DNA from: Olivibacter domesticus
GTDB lineage: Bacteria > Bacteroidota > Bacteroidia > Sphingobacteriales > Sphingobacteriaceae
NCBI RefSeq assembly: GCF_900109575.1
Contig: NZ_FOAF01000011.1
Span: 1-64,000 of the forward strand
DNA: 64,000 bases
Direction of reading: 5' to 3'
The translations under genes were made by a program, and so were the position numbers. The notes below the pieces were generated by a model. The model had not been told where the DNA came from, searched no databases, and worked only from the letters and a program-made list of their open reading frames with translations. This document shows, in pieces, positions 10,948 to 20,084 of the stretch (the stretch's first letter is position 1; the number at the start of each line of letters is the position of its first letter).

Positions 10948-12504
10948 TCAATCTACGTCCCACCATACCTTTGTAGCGGCATTGTCTGCACCACCAAGCA
11001 ATTTCCTTCCCGCCTCTAGTGCTTCTCCATTAGTAGAAGCCTCTACAGAAGAATAGGGCAATCTATTAATAAAGCTGCCCAATGGCAAATCAGCATTGTC
11101 CGATTGCAATAGGGGATACATGACTGGGTAACCTGTACGACGAAATTCCGACCAAGCTTCTATTCCATCAGGGAAAATAGCTATCCATTTCTGTGTAGCA
11201 ATTTGGGCACGCTGTACCACTTCAGAAGCACTCCAAGCAACAGGTATGTCTGATACTGCTGGTGAATTTGCCTCATCTCCAGGGGCAACAGGAATAGCAT
11301 TGCTTTGAATATAAGAATTGATGATTGATGCATCCGTAACACCCCACTGTTGCAAGCTCAATGTTATACCCTTTTCATACAATTCTCTCGCAGATCCGCC
11401 CATATTCCAGCCATTTAAAGCTCCTTCAGCCCGAAGAAAATAAGCTTCCGCGGTGGCTAAAACCTCTTGTCGAGCTTCTAAATGGGCTTCCCATGCACTC
11501 CCTTCACTATTTCTTTCAACCCATTTTACCCCAATATTAGATGTCTGATTTGGCCTGTTTCCAGGCATATTAATAGCTGTGGCCGATGACCCATTTCTTA
11601 ATCCTTTAAATTCACCCGTAGCTACAGCCGGTTGAAAGAACACCGCAAGGCGAGGGTCCTGATAACCCTTTAAATAAGAGGCCATGGTGGAGCTCATGCT
11701 AAACTCATTATTAGCCGCATTAAATGCTAAACCATTTGCGTCGTCTCCATTCAGGGAACGCTGTATAGTGGCACTTTCGCCATTATCAGTCATTACTCCA
11801 GCTGCTACAGCAGCTTCCGCTTCTTGTTGTGCTCTTGTCGGATTCACTTTCGAAATCCGCATCGCCATGCGCAAACGTAATGTGTTTGCGAATTTAATCC
11901 ACTTCGAGACATCCCCCTCATAAATAAGATCCTGCGTTCCAAAAACATTATTCACATTTCCATTTTTCAAATTCACGACCGCTGAATCCAGACGTTTAAA
12001 TAAATCATCATAAATAGCTTCCTGTGAATCATAGGGGATACTATTTGCTGTACTGCCTGCTTGAAAATAGGGTACCGGGCCAAATTGGTCCGTATAACGT
12101 TGAAAAGTATATGCTTTCATGATATTGGCTAAAGCGTATTCTCCAGATGTTGGTTCAGTATTATCAAAAATAGCCTGTAGTTGAGGCATGGTCAGCACAT
12201 AGGTTATAATTGCAGGTCTAGATAACCAGGTATCATTTAGCGCATATCGATCGGTGGTAAAACTAGTCGTAGTAAGTGCATAATACTGCGCGTATAAATC
12301 TGGCATCAAAATAGAGATCGTTTGATAATAGGGTCGATGAATAGTGGCTGCAGATTGTGCACGTGAAAACATAAAAGGAATCTCTCTAGCCCCAGCTTCC
12401 GTTAATTTCGATGGATTTGTATTAATATCTTCGAAATCGCTTGTACAAGATATTACCAATAAGAGCCATACTGGTAAGCATATATATTTAAAATGTGCCT
12501 TCAT
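10948..12504 (-). CDS. SusD/RagB-family outer-membrane lipoprotein (SusD-like, type 2)
   Basis: The 518-residue protein has a lipoprotein signal (WLLLVISCTSDFEDINTNP) with Cys at about residue 20. It shows the TPR-rich SusD-like pattern of the second SusD family (FMFSRAQSAA, YTFQRYTDQFGPVPYF, WIKFANTLRLRMAMRISK, WIAIFPDGIEAWSEFRRTGYP). It sits on the cell surface as the lid and glycan-binding partner of the SusC channel encoded 19 nt upstream. The pair defines a nutrient-uptake locus. Confidence 0.93.
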   Translation of the reverse strand: MKAHFKYICLPVWLLLVISCTSDFEDINTNPSKLTEAGAREIPFMFSRAQSAATIHRPYYQTISILMPDLYAQYYALTTTSFTTDRYALNDTWLSRPAIITYVLTMPQLQAIFDNTEPTSGEYALANIMKAYTFQRYTDQFGPVPYFQAGSTANSIPYDSQEAIYDDLFKRLDSAVVNLKNGNVNNVFGTQDLIYEGDVSKWIKFANTLRLRMAMRISKVNPTRAQQEAEAAVAAGVMTDNGESATIQRSLNGDDANGLAFNAANNEFSMSSTMASYLKGYQDPRLAVFFQPAVATGEFKGLRNGSSATAINMPGNRPNQTSNIGVKWVERNSEGSAWEAHLEARQEVLATAEAYFLRAEGALNGWNMGGSARELYEKGITLSLQQWGVTDASIINSYIQSNAIPVAPGDEANSPAVSDIPVAWSASEVVQRAQIATQKWIAIFPDGIEAWSEFRRTGYPVMYPLLQSDNADLPLGSFINRLPYSSVEASTNGEALEAGRKLLGGADNAATKVWWDVD

Positions 12505-12523
12505 TTCGTATACTTTTTATAAG

Positions 12524-15500
12524 TTAAAAAGATAAATTTAAATTGAAACCAAAACTGCGCGTAGAGGGTAATATCCCACTTTCGATCCCCTGAAAATTGC
12601 TCGTACCTATCGCGGCCTCAGGATCTACCGGTAATGTACGCTTTCCAATACCGGGAATATCCAATTTAGACTTTCCGCGGTAGAAGAAGAACAAGTTTCT
12701 TCCGGTAAGCGAAAATCTAGCCGTTTTAATGGGGCTATTTTTTAAGGTTAATGTATAACCTAACGACAGTTCACGTAAGCGAAAATTAGTAGCATCATAA
12801 GCAAAAAAATCACCATAGGCATTTGTTCCACCCTGTGATACTTGCGTCCATAACTGCTCAGCAGATATAGCGATATTATTTGGACTTCCATCAGGTAGTA
12901 CTCCAGGCAATACCAATCCGCCTTCCCGATTTTTCGTCGTATAATCGGCTAAACCAAAATAGCCCAATAAAGCATCTGTTCCTGAAATAACAGTTCCACC
13001 AACACGCCCATCAATCATAAAAGAGAGTGTGAATTGTTTATAATCTACCTGATTCAACCAGCTGATGGTATAATCAGGATTAAAATTACCTATGTTTTGC
13101 AATTGCTGCACTACAGGCAACCCGGCGTTGTTAATTTGATAGGCGCCATTTGCGTCTTGAGCCCATTTAAAGCCATAAATATCACCATAAGATCCTCCAG
13201 GTTTAATTAATAGGCTGCCAAAATTAGTTGATGGCGATAGGTTCGCTTGTTCAATTCCAGGTAATAACGACAATACCTTATTACGGTTCAAAGCAAAGTT
13301 CAGCGTTGTATTCCATGATAAATTATCCTTTTTAACTGGATTTCCAGTTAACATAATCTCTAAACCTTTATTTTCGATATCACCCACATTTACATATTGA
13401 TTATTATAGCCCGATGGTTGTGGTAAGCCGATAAAGATTAGCTGATTAACAGTATTAGTTTTATATACAGAAGCATCCAAGCCCAAACGTCCTTCAAAAA
13501 AACGCCATTCAGTACCGATTTCCCAAGCCTTTGTTTTTTCAGGCTTTAAATCATCAATATATTTTATTTGATCTCTCGCAACAAAGCCATCACCAGCACC
13601 TGGGCTATAGGAATAAGTTTGCTGTAGCAGATAAGGATCTGCATCATTACCAACTTGTGTATACGCACCACGAACTTTTGCATAACTTACCCATGATGGC
13701 ATTTTTATCATTTCAGAAAGAAGTCCCGAAAGGCCGAACGAAGGATAAAAATAACTATGAGGAGCAGGCAACGTAGATGACCAATCATTCCGTGCCGTTA
13801 CATCCAAGAATAGCTGCTGTTTATAGTTAAGCGTTGCGCTTCCATATACCGATTGAATTTCTTTTTCAGCCGCTATGTTTGCAAAAGTAGGTGTGCTGGC
13901 AAAATTCAAATCAAACATATTAGGAATACGCAAACCATTTGCCAATGATTGTGTATTGTAACCACTGTTATTAAGCAATGCGGCCCCAATATTATAATTT
14001 ACACCGAAATCAGTTCCTATTTCATTGGTTCCGGAGAGAAGAAAATCAATATTTCGTTCCCATCGGTTCACATGATTCTCTTGATAACGCCCTCCGGCCA
14101 GTGTAGGGACGGGCAAGGTACCCTCGTGAAATGCACCCGTAATTTTATCATCGTACCTGTCTAAACTATACCGCCCTTGAGCAAATAACCAGTCCGTTAA
14201 TTGATATTTCACGGAACCAACCAACATAATACGATTACGTTCCTCGTTTAATGATGTGCGACGCACATCCCAATAGGGATTTTGAAAAAAAGAACTATTC
14301 GTCCAATATAAGGGCTGTGGTTGTAAGGTCTCGGCATTTATGCTTTCAAAATTCTTTAGCTCTTCAGATGACATGTCTCTCGGCATGATCAAGGCCTCGT
14401 TTGTTACCCCATTATCTCCTAACCGTGGTTTATTTTTTATTTTTTGATTGAGATAGGTAACTTTAACATCCGTAGTTAAACCTGGTAAAATTTCATTATT
14501 CAATCTTAAATTTAATGTATTACGATCTAAGTGGTTAGTGGGAACAATACCAGCGATTGCATTATTCGTATAAGAGGCGTAGCCTTGCATTTTCGCTGTT
14601 CCTCCAGAAATATTAACGGAATTATTTATCGTAGTACCGGTGTTATAGAAGCTACGTACATTATCCGGATAAGTAGCTGCCACAGCACCCCAACTGCCTG
14701 CGGCATCCGTTCCCGCAACACCACCATTGCCCCTGCCGTATGTATTCTGAAAATCCATTAATAATAATGGTTTATCGGTTGTTATACCGCCGCTATAATT
14801 TAGCTTCACCGCTCCATCTTTACCCTTTTTAGTAGTAATCATTAAAGCACCATTAGCAGCACGACTGCCATATAAGGCGGCAGCGGCTGGTCCTTTTAAG
14901 ACGGTAATTGATTCTACGTCCTCAGGATTGATACTTGCCCCACCGTCACTTCCTGAATAACCGCTACTTAAGCTCTTTTGTTGCGTGGCAACTGTATTGG
15001 CAGATCCCCCTCCCCCTTGTTCTGTACTCATTGTATTATCAATAGGCACACCATCTACTACTATCAATGCATTATTATTTCCACTAATGGATCGGTTTCC
15101 CCTTAACACCACCCTTACCGCACCGCCGGGCCCCGTTGCTGCGGGTGTGACTACTGCTCCTGCTACCTTTCCATTTAAGCTATTCATTACGTTGCCACTA
15201 GGATCTTTCACTGTAGTTAGATCCTCATTTTTCAATTCCTGAGTAGCATAGGTTAACGATTTAGTTTGTCTTTCAATCCCCAAGGCAGTTACCACCACTT
15301 CATTTAATTGAGCAGCGTCTTCTATTAACAGTACATCAACAATTGCGTCATTACCTATTGCTAGTTCTTTCGTTTGGTAACCAACCGAAGAAAAGACTAA
15401 TATATCACCCGTTTTTGCTTCAACACGATAGCGTCCTTCCGTATTAGAAGAGGTGCCGGTAGTTTGTCCTTTGACTTTCACACTTACTCCTGGCAAAGTA

Positions 15501-15637
15501 GTATTATCTGTCTGACTTCTGATTGTACCTGCTATAGAAGTAAGATTTTGCGCAAGAATCCTTATAGGCAGAGAGATTGTCAGTACCACTAACAATAGTA
15601 TAAATAGCTGGATTTGAAAAGGCTTGTTTTTTTCCAT
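12524..15637 (-). CDS. SusC/RagA-family TonB-linked outer-membrane transporter
   Basis: The 1037-residue protein has a signal peptide (LFILLLVVLTISLPIRILAQ) and a carboxypeptidase-regulatory-like domain (IAGTIRSQTDNTTLPGVSV). A TonB-box-like EVVVTALGIERQ comes next, then a plug with the SusC signature (SITVLKGPAAAALYGSRAAN), and a long beta-barrel ending in aromatic FNLNLSF. It imports oligosaccharides or similar ligands using TonB energy, paired with the SusD protein downstream. It is the first gene of a five-gene minus-strand operon (12524 side to 6603). The S41 peptidase gene upstream ends 130 nt away. Confidence 0.95.
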   Translation of the reverse strand: MEKNKPFQIQLFILLLVVLTISLPIRILAQNLTSIAGTIRSQTDNTTLPGVSVKVKGQTTGTSSNTEGRYRVEAKTGDILVFSSVGYQTKELAIGNDAIVDVLLIEDAAQLNEVVVTALGIERQTKSLTYATQELKNEDLTTVKDPSGNVMNSLNGKVAGAVVTPAATGPGGAVRVVLRGNRSISGNNNALIVVDGVPIDNTMSTEQGGGGSANTVATQQKSLSSGYSGSDGGASINPEDVESITVLKGPAAAALYGSRAANGALMITTKKGKDGAVKLNYSGGITTDKPLLLMDFQNTYGRGNGGVAGTDAAGSWGAVAATYPDNVRSFYNTGTTINNSVNISGGTAKMQGYASYTNNAIAGIVPTNHLDRNTLNLRLNNEILPGLTTDVKVTYLNQKIKNKPRLGDNGVTNEALIMPRDMSSEELKNFESINAETLQPQPLYWTNSSFFQNPYWDVRRTSLNEERNRIMLVGSVKYQLTDWLFAQGRYSLDRYDDKITGAFHEGTLPVPTLAGGRYQENHVNRWERNIDFLLSGTNEIGTDFGVNYNIGAALLNNSGYNTQSLANGLRIPNMFDLNFASTPTFANIAAEKEIQSVYGSATLNYKQQLFLDVTARNDWSSTLPAPHSYFYPSFGLSGLLSEMIKMPSWVSYAKVRGAYTQVGNDADPYLLQQTYSYSPGAGDGFVARDQIKYIDDLKPEKTKAWEIGTEWRFFEGRLGLDASVYKTNTVNQLIFIGLPQPSGYNNQYVNVGDIENKGLEIMLTGNPVKKDNLSWNTTLNFALNRNKVLSLLPGIEQANLSPSTNFGSLLIKPGGSYGDIYGFKWAQDANGAYQINNAGLPVVQQLQNIGNFNPDYTISWLNQVDYKQFTLSFMIDGRVGGTVISGTDALLGYFGLADYTTKNREGGLVLPGVLPDGSPNNIAISAEQLWTQVSQGGTNAYGDFFAYDATNFRLRELSLGYTLTLKNSPIKTARFSLTGRNLFFFYRGKSKLDIPGIGKRTLPVDPEAAIGTSNFQGIESGILPSTRSFGFNLNLSF

Positions 15638-15766
15638 AATTTCTCGTTAGGATTGGTAATTCAAAAGGATAAACCCTTTTTATTAAAACCAAATCACCGA
15701 GAAAAATGCATGAATAACAAAAATACTAAGAGAAATCAGCGAGAACGTTATCGAGAAACGAAGCAA

Positions 15767-17383
15767 TTATCTTTTAAGCGCTTCAACCGTTCTAACCAGC
15801 ATATGGTCCGAACTATTTTTTATTCTGAAATAAGCTTCGCCTCCAAAAAAGAAGCGGGCAACGAGTGCTTTCATATCCGATTCAATTAAATTACGGGCCA
15901 ATGCAGCTTGTTTATTATTTACTTCAATTCCTTTTTTTTGTGAAAGCTTCACAAAATTACTATAGGTATCTTTTGGAAGGTTGTAGTGGTTCATATAATG
16001 ATCTATGGAAAAATCTGGCGGAGTGGAAACCAAGTTGCTATAAACATAATCATTGATCAGATTTTCTCTAATTACCTTTTTGTAAAAGCTATTTATACCT
16101 AAGGTGTCAATAGGCACATAAATGTCTGGCATGATACCTCCTCCTCCATATATGGGTCTTCCTGACGTAGTATGATATAGCAAGCCTTTAAACAAGGAAG
16201 TATCTACAACGTTTTCTTTGTCGCGTGTGAGTTCACCAGAGATATATCGCTTATTTATCTCATTAAAATACTGGTCAATACCGTCTTTATATGACTTTTG
16301 TATGCTTCTTCCAGATGGGGTATAATATCTTGCGATGGTAAGGTTCACGGCCGATCCATCTTCAAATTCAAACTGATCTTGTACTAAACCTTTTCCAAAA
16401 GACCTTCTCCCTACAACGATACCCCGATCAAGGTCCTGCACCGCTCCAGCAACAATTTCGCTCGCAGACGCTGATTTTTCATCTATCAGTATGGCCAGTT
16501 TACCTTGGTCAAAAATGCCATTTGCAGTCGAAAAATAATCTGTGCGGGGTTCATGCGCTCCCTGTGTATAAACAAGTAGTTTTTTATCCTTAAAAAACTC
16601 GCTGGCAAGTGCGGTCGCCGAACGTAAATACCCACCACCATTTTCTCTCAAATCTAGTATCAGACGGTTTACACCATACTGCTTCATACGATTGAGATTT
16701 TCTTTAAAATCATTGGCGGTTTGTGCACCAAAACGCTTAATTTTTATATAGGCGATAGCCGTATCAATAATATATGCCGCATCAATGCTGCTTACAACGA
16801 TCTTATCACGACGTACCTTTATTGGTTCCGAAAGATCTACCCCTTCCCTATTAATCCACAAATTAACGATACTTCCCCGTTTACCGCGTACTCTGGCAGC
16901 CACCTCTTGCTCCTTCATATTGACACCCGAGATAGGCTTATCATCCACTCCTATTAATTTATCACCAATCTTTATTCCAGCTTTATCTCCAGGACCTCCC
17001 AGTGTTACAGCGGTTATCATGAGCGTATCCCTCAGCCGATAATACTCTACACCAATACCATCAAAGCTTCCATTTAAATCTTCTCCTAATGCCTTAGCCA
17101 GTGCGGGGGCCATATAAGTTGAGTGGGGATCTAAGTGAGACAAAACCTCCTTTATAGCAAAATCCTGCAGTGTATCGCTTCCTACAACATCTACATAATA
17201 TTCATTTATCATCTGTACAAGCTGTTGAAGCTTCCCATTTTTATCCACTAAAACTGAAGGAAAAATACTATTATTAGGCCTCGTATTTTCATCCACAAAA
17301 CTTTGTCCGAGTAATAAACCCACAAATAGCACCCCGGCGTAAGTAGCGGCAGCAAGTAAGTTTTTTCTAGTTTCAGGACTCAT
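15767..17383 (-). CDS. C-terminal processing peptidase, S41 family, with PDZ domain
   Basis: The 538-residue protein has one N-terminal membrane segment (LLAAATYAGVLFVGLLLGQSF). A PDZ domain follows (GIGVEYYRLRDTLMITAV, GIKIGDKLIGVDDKPISG), then the S41 core: LILDLRENGGGYL, the catalytic Ser in DEKSASASEIVAGAVQD, and the Lys in GRRSFGKGLVQ. Such periplasmic carboxyl-terminal proteases trim or degrade envelope proteins. It is about 540 residues, as is common in Bacteroidota. It stands alone; the susC operon begins downstream on the same strand, and I see no clear terminator between them. Confidence 0.93.
   Translation of the reverse strand: MSPETRKNLLAAATYAGVLFVGLLLGQSFVDENTRPNNSIFPSVLVDKNGKLQQLVQMINEYYVDVVGSDTLQDFAIKEVLSHLDPHSTYMAPALAKALGEDLNGSFDGIGVEYYRLRDTLMITAVTLGGPGDKAGIKIGDKLIGVDDKPISGVNMKEQEVAARVRGKRGSIVNLWINREGVDLSEPIKVRRDKIVVSSIDAAYIIDTAIAYIKIKRFGAQTANDFKENLNRMKQYGVNRLILDLRENGGGYLRSATALASEFFKDKKLLVYTQGAHEPRTDYFSTANGIFDQGKLAILIDEKSASASEIVAGAVQDLDRGIVVGRRSFGKGLVQDQFEFEDGSAVNLTIARYYTPSGRSIQKSYKDGIDQYFNEINKRYISGELTRDKENVVDTSLFKGLLYHTTSGRPIYGGGGIMPDIYVPIDTLGINSFYKKVIRENLINDYVYSNLVSTPPDFSIDHYMNHYNLPKDTYSNFVKLSQKKGIEVNNKQAALARNLIESDMKALVARFFFGGEAYFRIKNSSDHMLVRTVEALKR
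15773..15786. promoter_or_regulatory. Second AAGCGCTT operator candidate, upstream of the SusC operon
   Basis: TTTAAGCGCTTCAA matches the palindrome in front of the LacI gene at 13 of 14 positions. It is 136 nt upstream of the susC ATG and overlaps the last codons of the S41 peptidase gene, so codon constraint could also explain it. Confidence 0.4.
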
Positions 17384-17705
17384 AGCAATTTAGAGGTGCT
17401 AAGGTAGTTATTATAACGGAATTATGCCTTGCACTATATGAAATTATCAATTCTGAAGTAATAAGATACTCTATTATAAAGATTATTCACTTAATGGATA
17501 CAAATAGCATTTACTTTTTAAGAATAAATCACTTTCGATGCTTTTGCAAATCATATATAAAAGTAATTTATCTATTTTTGTAAAAAATTATTTGATGGTT
17601 GTATAGCGCCTATTAGTAAACAAATAATTCTATTTCCGTTAACAATTCAAGCTATCAAATGTTTCAACAATAAATATTTGATAATTTAAATTTATAAGGT
17701 TAAAA
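17384..17705. other. AT-rich intergenic region with one promoter-like box
   Basis: This 322-nt divergent region holds TATTTTTG (TAnnTTTG) at 17573-17580 on the plus strand, about 125 nt before the next start. No ORF, repeat or stable hairpin stands out. Confidence 0.4.
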
Positions 17706-18272
17706 ATGCATGAGATTGAACCATATTATCGTTGGCGCGATGATTATGTCGCCGCTGAAGACGAACAATCTCCATTTTATGGAGCAGAATATAGTGAATT
17801 TGAATTTGACAAACAGATTTACAATTTTTTATTGCATCCACAATGGGATTCCTTCGGTTCCAACACCTTATATTTAAAAGTACTATTTGCCGATTACGAT
17901 CATAATTTTTCGATTATAGAATTTATCGGCGAGTGGAATGATGCCATTAATAACGATATCATGCTTTTAAAAAGAGAAGTTGTCGAAGTAATGCTTGCTG
18001 CTGGCATCAACAAATTTATTTTAATCGGTGAGAATATCTTAAATTTCCATGCATCGGATGATTGCTACTATGAAGAATGGTTTCAGGAAATTGAGGATGG
18101 ATGGATTGCCGGTATTAATTTTAGACATCATGTAATTGAAGAATTTAAAAACGCAAATATTGATTACTATATCAATTTTGGCGGTTTATTAGATGATATG
18201 AGCTGGCGCAATCATAAACCTATACAGGTATTCAGAGCTATTGAAGAACAGTTAACAAAGCGCCTACACTAA
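17706..18272 (+). CDS. Conserved hypothetical protein, acidic, cytoplasmic
   Basis: The 188-residue protein is rich in acidic and aromatic residues, with stretches such as EPYYRWRDDYVAAEDEQS, ADYDHNFSIIEFIGEWNDA and DDCYYEEWFQE. It has no signal peptide or membrane segment. I do not recognise a characterised family; it looks like a conserved Bacteroidota hypothetical protein. It is a single gene with a long AT-rich leader. Full-length codon use like its neighbours and an uninterrupted frame support a real gene. Confidence 0.75.
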   Translation: MHEIEPYYRWRDDYVAAEDEQSPFYGAEYSEFEFDKQIYNFLLHPQWDSFGSNTLYLKVLFADYDHNFSIIEFIGEWNDAINNDIMLLKREVVEVMLAAGINKFILIGENILNFHASDDCYYEEWFQEIEDGWIAGINFRHHVIEEFKNANIDYYINFGGLLDDMSWRNHKPIQVFRAIEEQLTKRLH

Positions 18273-18325
18273 ACCACCTATTTTTAAATTAACATTTAGG
18301 CATTCTTTTTTTCATCTCAGATAAT

Positions 18326-18333
18326 TATCTTTG
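18326..18333 (+). promoter_or_regulatory. -7 promoter box of the DUF4833-like gene
   Basis: TATCTTTG matches TAnnTTTG and ends 66 nt before the ATG at 18400. Confidence 0.45.
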
Positions 18334-18399
18334 GTACAAACCTTGTTCTTATTAAGGCGAACGATATAGTAATTTATTATCACAATAAACCAATGGCCT

Positions 18400-18966
18400 A
18401 TGAAAACTTTTGTTTTAGTATTGGTCGCGACTTCGTTTTATAATGTACATGTGGAAGCGCAAGAAGGCAAAGACAACAAGAATAGCAAACAAGTAAATAA
18501 AGCATCTCTTCCTACACCAAAGGAAAATGAGCAACTATTCTACTTGCAGAGGGACCCGAATGCTAATACCGTGGTGTACACCTTGAATAAAAAGGATGGA
18601 AAAATAGATGAAGAAGATCCTGTTAAGGCCTATTGGATTTTATACGAGGAAGATGGCGAGCGTAAAGATCTAACCTATATACAGCGAAAGTTTGCTTATG
18701 GTGTGAATTACAAAAAATTAGCAGAAGATGAATATGAAATATCGCTAACATCCTGCAAAAAAATCCCCATGCGTTTAGCCTATTGCCCTGAAAGTAAACA
18801 ATATGAAGCATTTGCTTCCATAAACAACAAGCAAACGATTATTGAGCGGATATTTGTACGCATAAATGGTGGATCATTATTTAAACCCCATATCGATTAC
18901 GTCGAATTTACCGGCCGTGATAGTAAATCAGGAAAAACCGTCAAACATCAACTACAGTTAGAATAA
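18400..18966 (+). CDS. Exported DUF4833-like protein
   Basis: The 188-residue protein has a signal peptide (MKTFVLVLVATSFYNVHVEA). It then has the pattern LFYLQRDPNANTVVYTLN, DPVKAYWILYEEDGERKDLT and a C-terminal VRINGGSLFKPHIDYVEFTG, which I associate with the uncharacterised DUF4833 family of Bacteroidota. It probably acts in the periplasm; its role is unknown. It ends one base before the stop of the oppositely oriented formylglycine-generating-enzyme gene. Confidence 0.75.
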   Translation: MKTFVLVLVATSFYNVHVEAQEGKDNKNSKQVNKASLPTPKENEQLFYLQRDPNANTVVYTLNKKDGKIDEEDPVKAYWILYEEDGERKDLTYIQRKFAYGVNYKKLAEDEYEISLTSCKKIPMRLAYCPESKQYEAFASINNKQTIIERIFVRINGGSLFKPHIDYVEFTGRDSKSGKTVKHQLQLE

Positions 18967-18967
18967 A

Positions 18968-20068
18968 CTATTTTTTAGGTTTTTGATCGCTTACACATCG
19001 AAATCCAAGGTTATTACTAGCGCTGCTCACTTCTCCCTTCCCCCTACTTCCAGCCTTATATCGTTCGCAATACTGATTATTGCATAAAAATGACCCTCCC
19101 CTTTGCACTCTTTTTACAAGGCCGGGTTCAGCCGGATCATAGCTATCTGCGGGGCCCTTAGGATTATCTTTCACAGATTTTTCATACGCATCAGGACGAT
19201 AAAAATCAGCACACCATTCCCAAACGTTTCCATCCATATCAAACAACCCGTACGGATTTGCAGGAAAGGACTTTACTGGTGCTACGTCAGCATAACCATC
19301 TTCGGTTGTATTTTTCGAGGGAAAATCACCTTGATAAACATTCGCAACCCATTTCCCCTTTGGTTTTAATTCATTACCCCAATAGTATACATTTCCAGTT
19401 TTACCTCCATTCGCTGCATATTCCCATTCGGCCTCCGTAGGCAGCCTCTTTCCTGCCCATTTAGCAAAAGCATCCGCATCTTCATAACAAACCTGCACCA
19501 CTGGTTCATTTTCTTTGCCTTCTGTATTACTGCCTGGTCCTGTTGGATGACGCCAGGACGCACCAGGTACATACTTCCACCATTGTAAGTGATTATTCAA
19601 ATCAACCTGCTCCTTTGGCGGCGTAAAAACGGCTGACCCCGGGACTAATAAATCCCTGGATACACCCGGAAAATCTTCAGGATTCAGCGCCCTTTCGGCC
19701 ACAGTAAGATAACCCGTTGCTTCAACAAATCTCGCAAACTGGGCATTTGTTACCTCATGTTCATCCATCCAAAAATCGTTCACCTTTACTTCGTGAATCG
19801 GTTTGGCATCGGCAAATTCTTCCGATCCCATTTTAAAAGTACCGCCCTTAATTAGTACCATATTCGCATCATCGGCCCCCATGAGAATCGCTTCCTGTGC
19901 ACGCTTAGCTGCAGCAGCTCGAGAAGGGATTCCTTCAGATATGCACATTGCTACAGAGTCTGTCTCTTTTTCCTGCTTTTTCGCTGCATTATTACATCCT
20001 ATGAAAAGGCCAATGCTGGCTATTCCAACCACGCAAGTAGATAAAAAACTATATATGTTAATATTCAT
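18968..20068 (-). CDS. Formylglycine-generating enzyme (sulfatase-modifying factor), lipoprotein
   Basis: The 366-residue protein has a lipoprotein-like signal ending in LFIGC. A complete FGE-sulfatase domain follows: MVLIKGGTFKMGSEEFAD, RLPTEAEWEYAANGG, GLFDMDGNVWEWCADFY, and the active-site segment RGGSFLCNNQYCERY. Both catalytic cysteines (C329 and C334) are present, so it should be a true copper-dependent formylglycine generator and not a paralogue. It converts the sulfatase active-site Cys to formylglycine. The likely client is the arylsulfatase in the same operon, which has the CxPxR motif. I prefer the ATG at 20068 over that at 20083 because the signal peptide begins there. Confidence 0.9.
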   Translation of the reverse strand: MNINIYSFLSTCVVGIASIGLFIGCNNAAKKQEKETDSVAMCISEGIPSRAAAAKRAQEAILMGADDANMVLIKGGTFKMGSEEFADAKPIHEVKVNDFWMDEHEVTNAQFARFVEATGYLTVAERALNPEDFPGVSRDLLVPGSAVFTPPKEQVDLNNHLQWWKYVPGASWRHPTGPGSNTEGKENEPVVQVCYEDADAFAKWAGKRLPTEAEWEYAANGGKTGNVYYWGNELKPKGKWVANVYQGDFPSKNTTEDGYADVAPVKSFPANPYGLFDMDGNVWEWCADFYRPDAYEKSVKDNPKGPADSYDPAEPGLVKRVQRGGSFLCNNQYCERYKAGSRGKGEVSSASNNLGFRCVSDQKPKK

Positions 20069-20084
20069 AAACCACACATCCAAA

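Noticed and set aside
15638-15766. Possible cysteine-type leader upstream of the first susC
   Set aside because: Only a four-codon ORF is present and there is no Cys run or stable hairpin.
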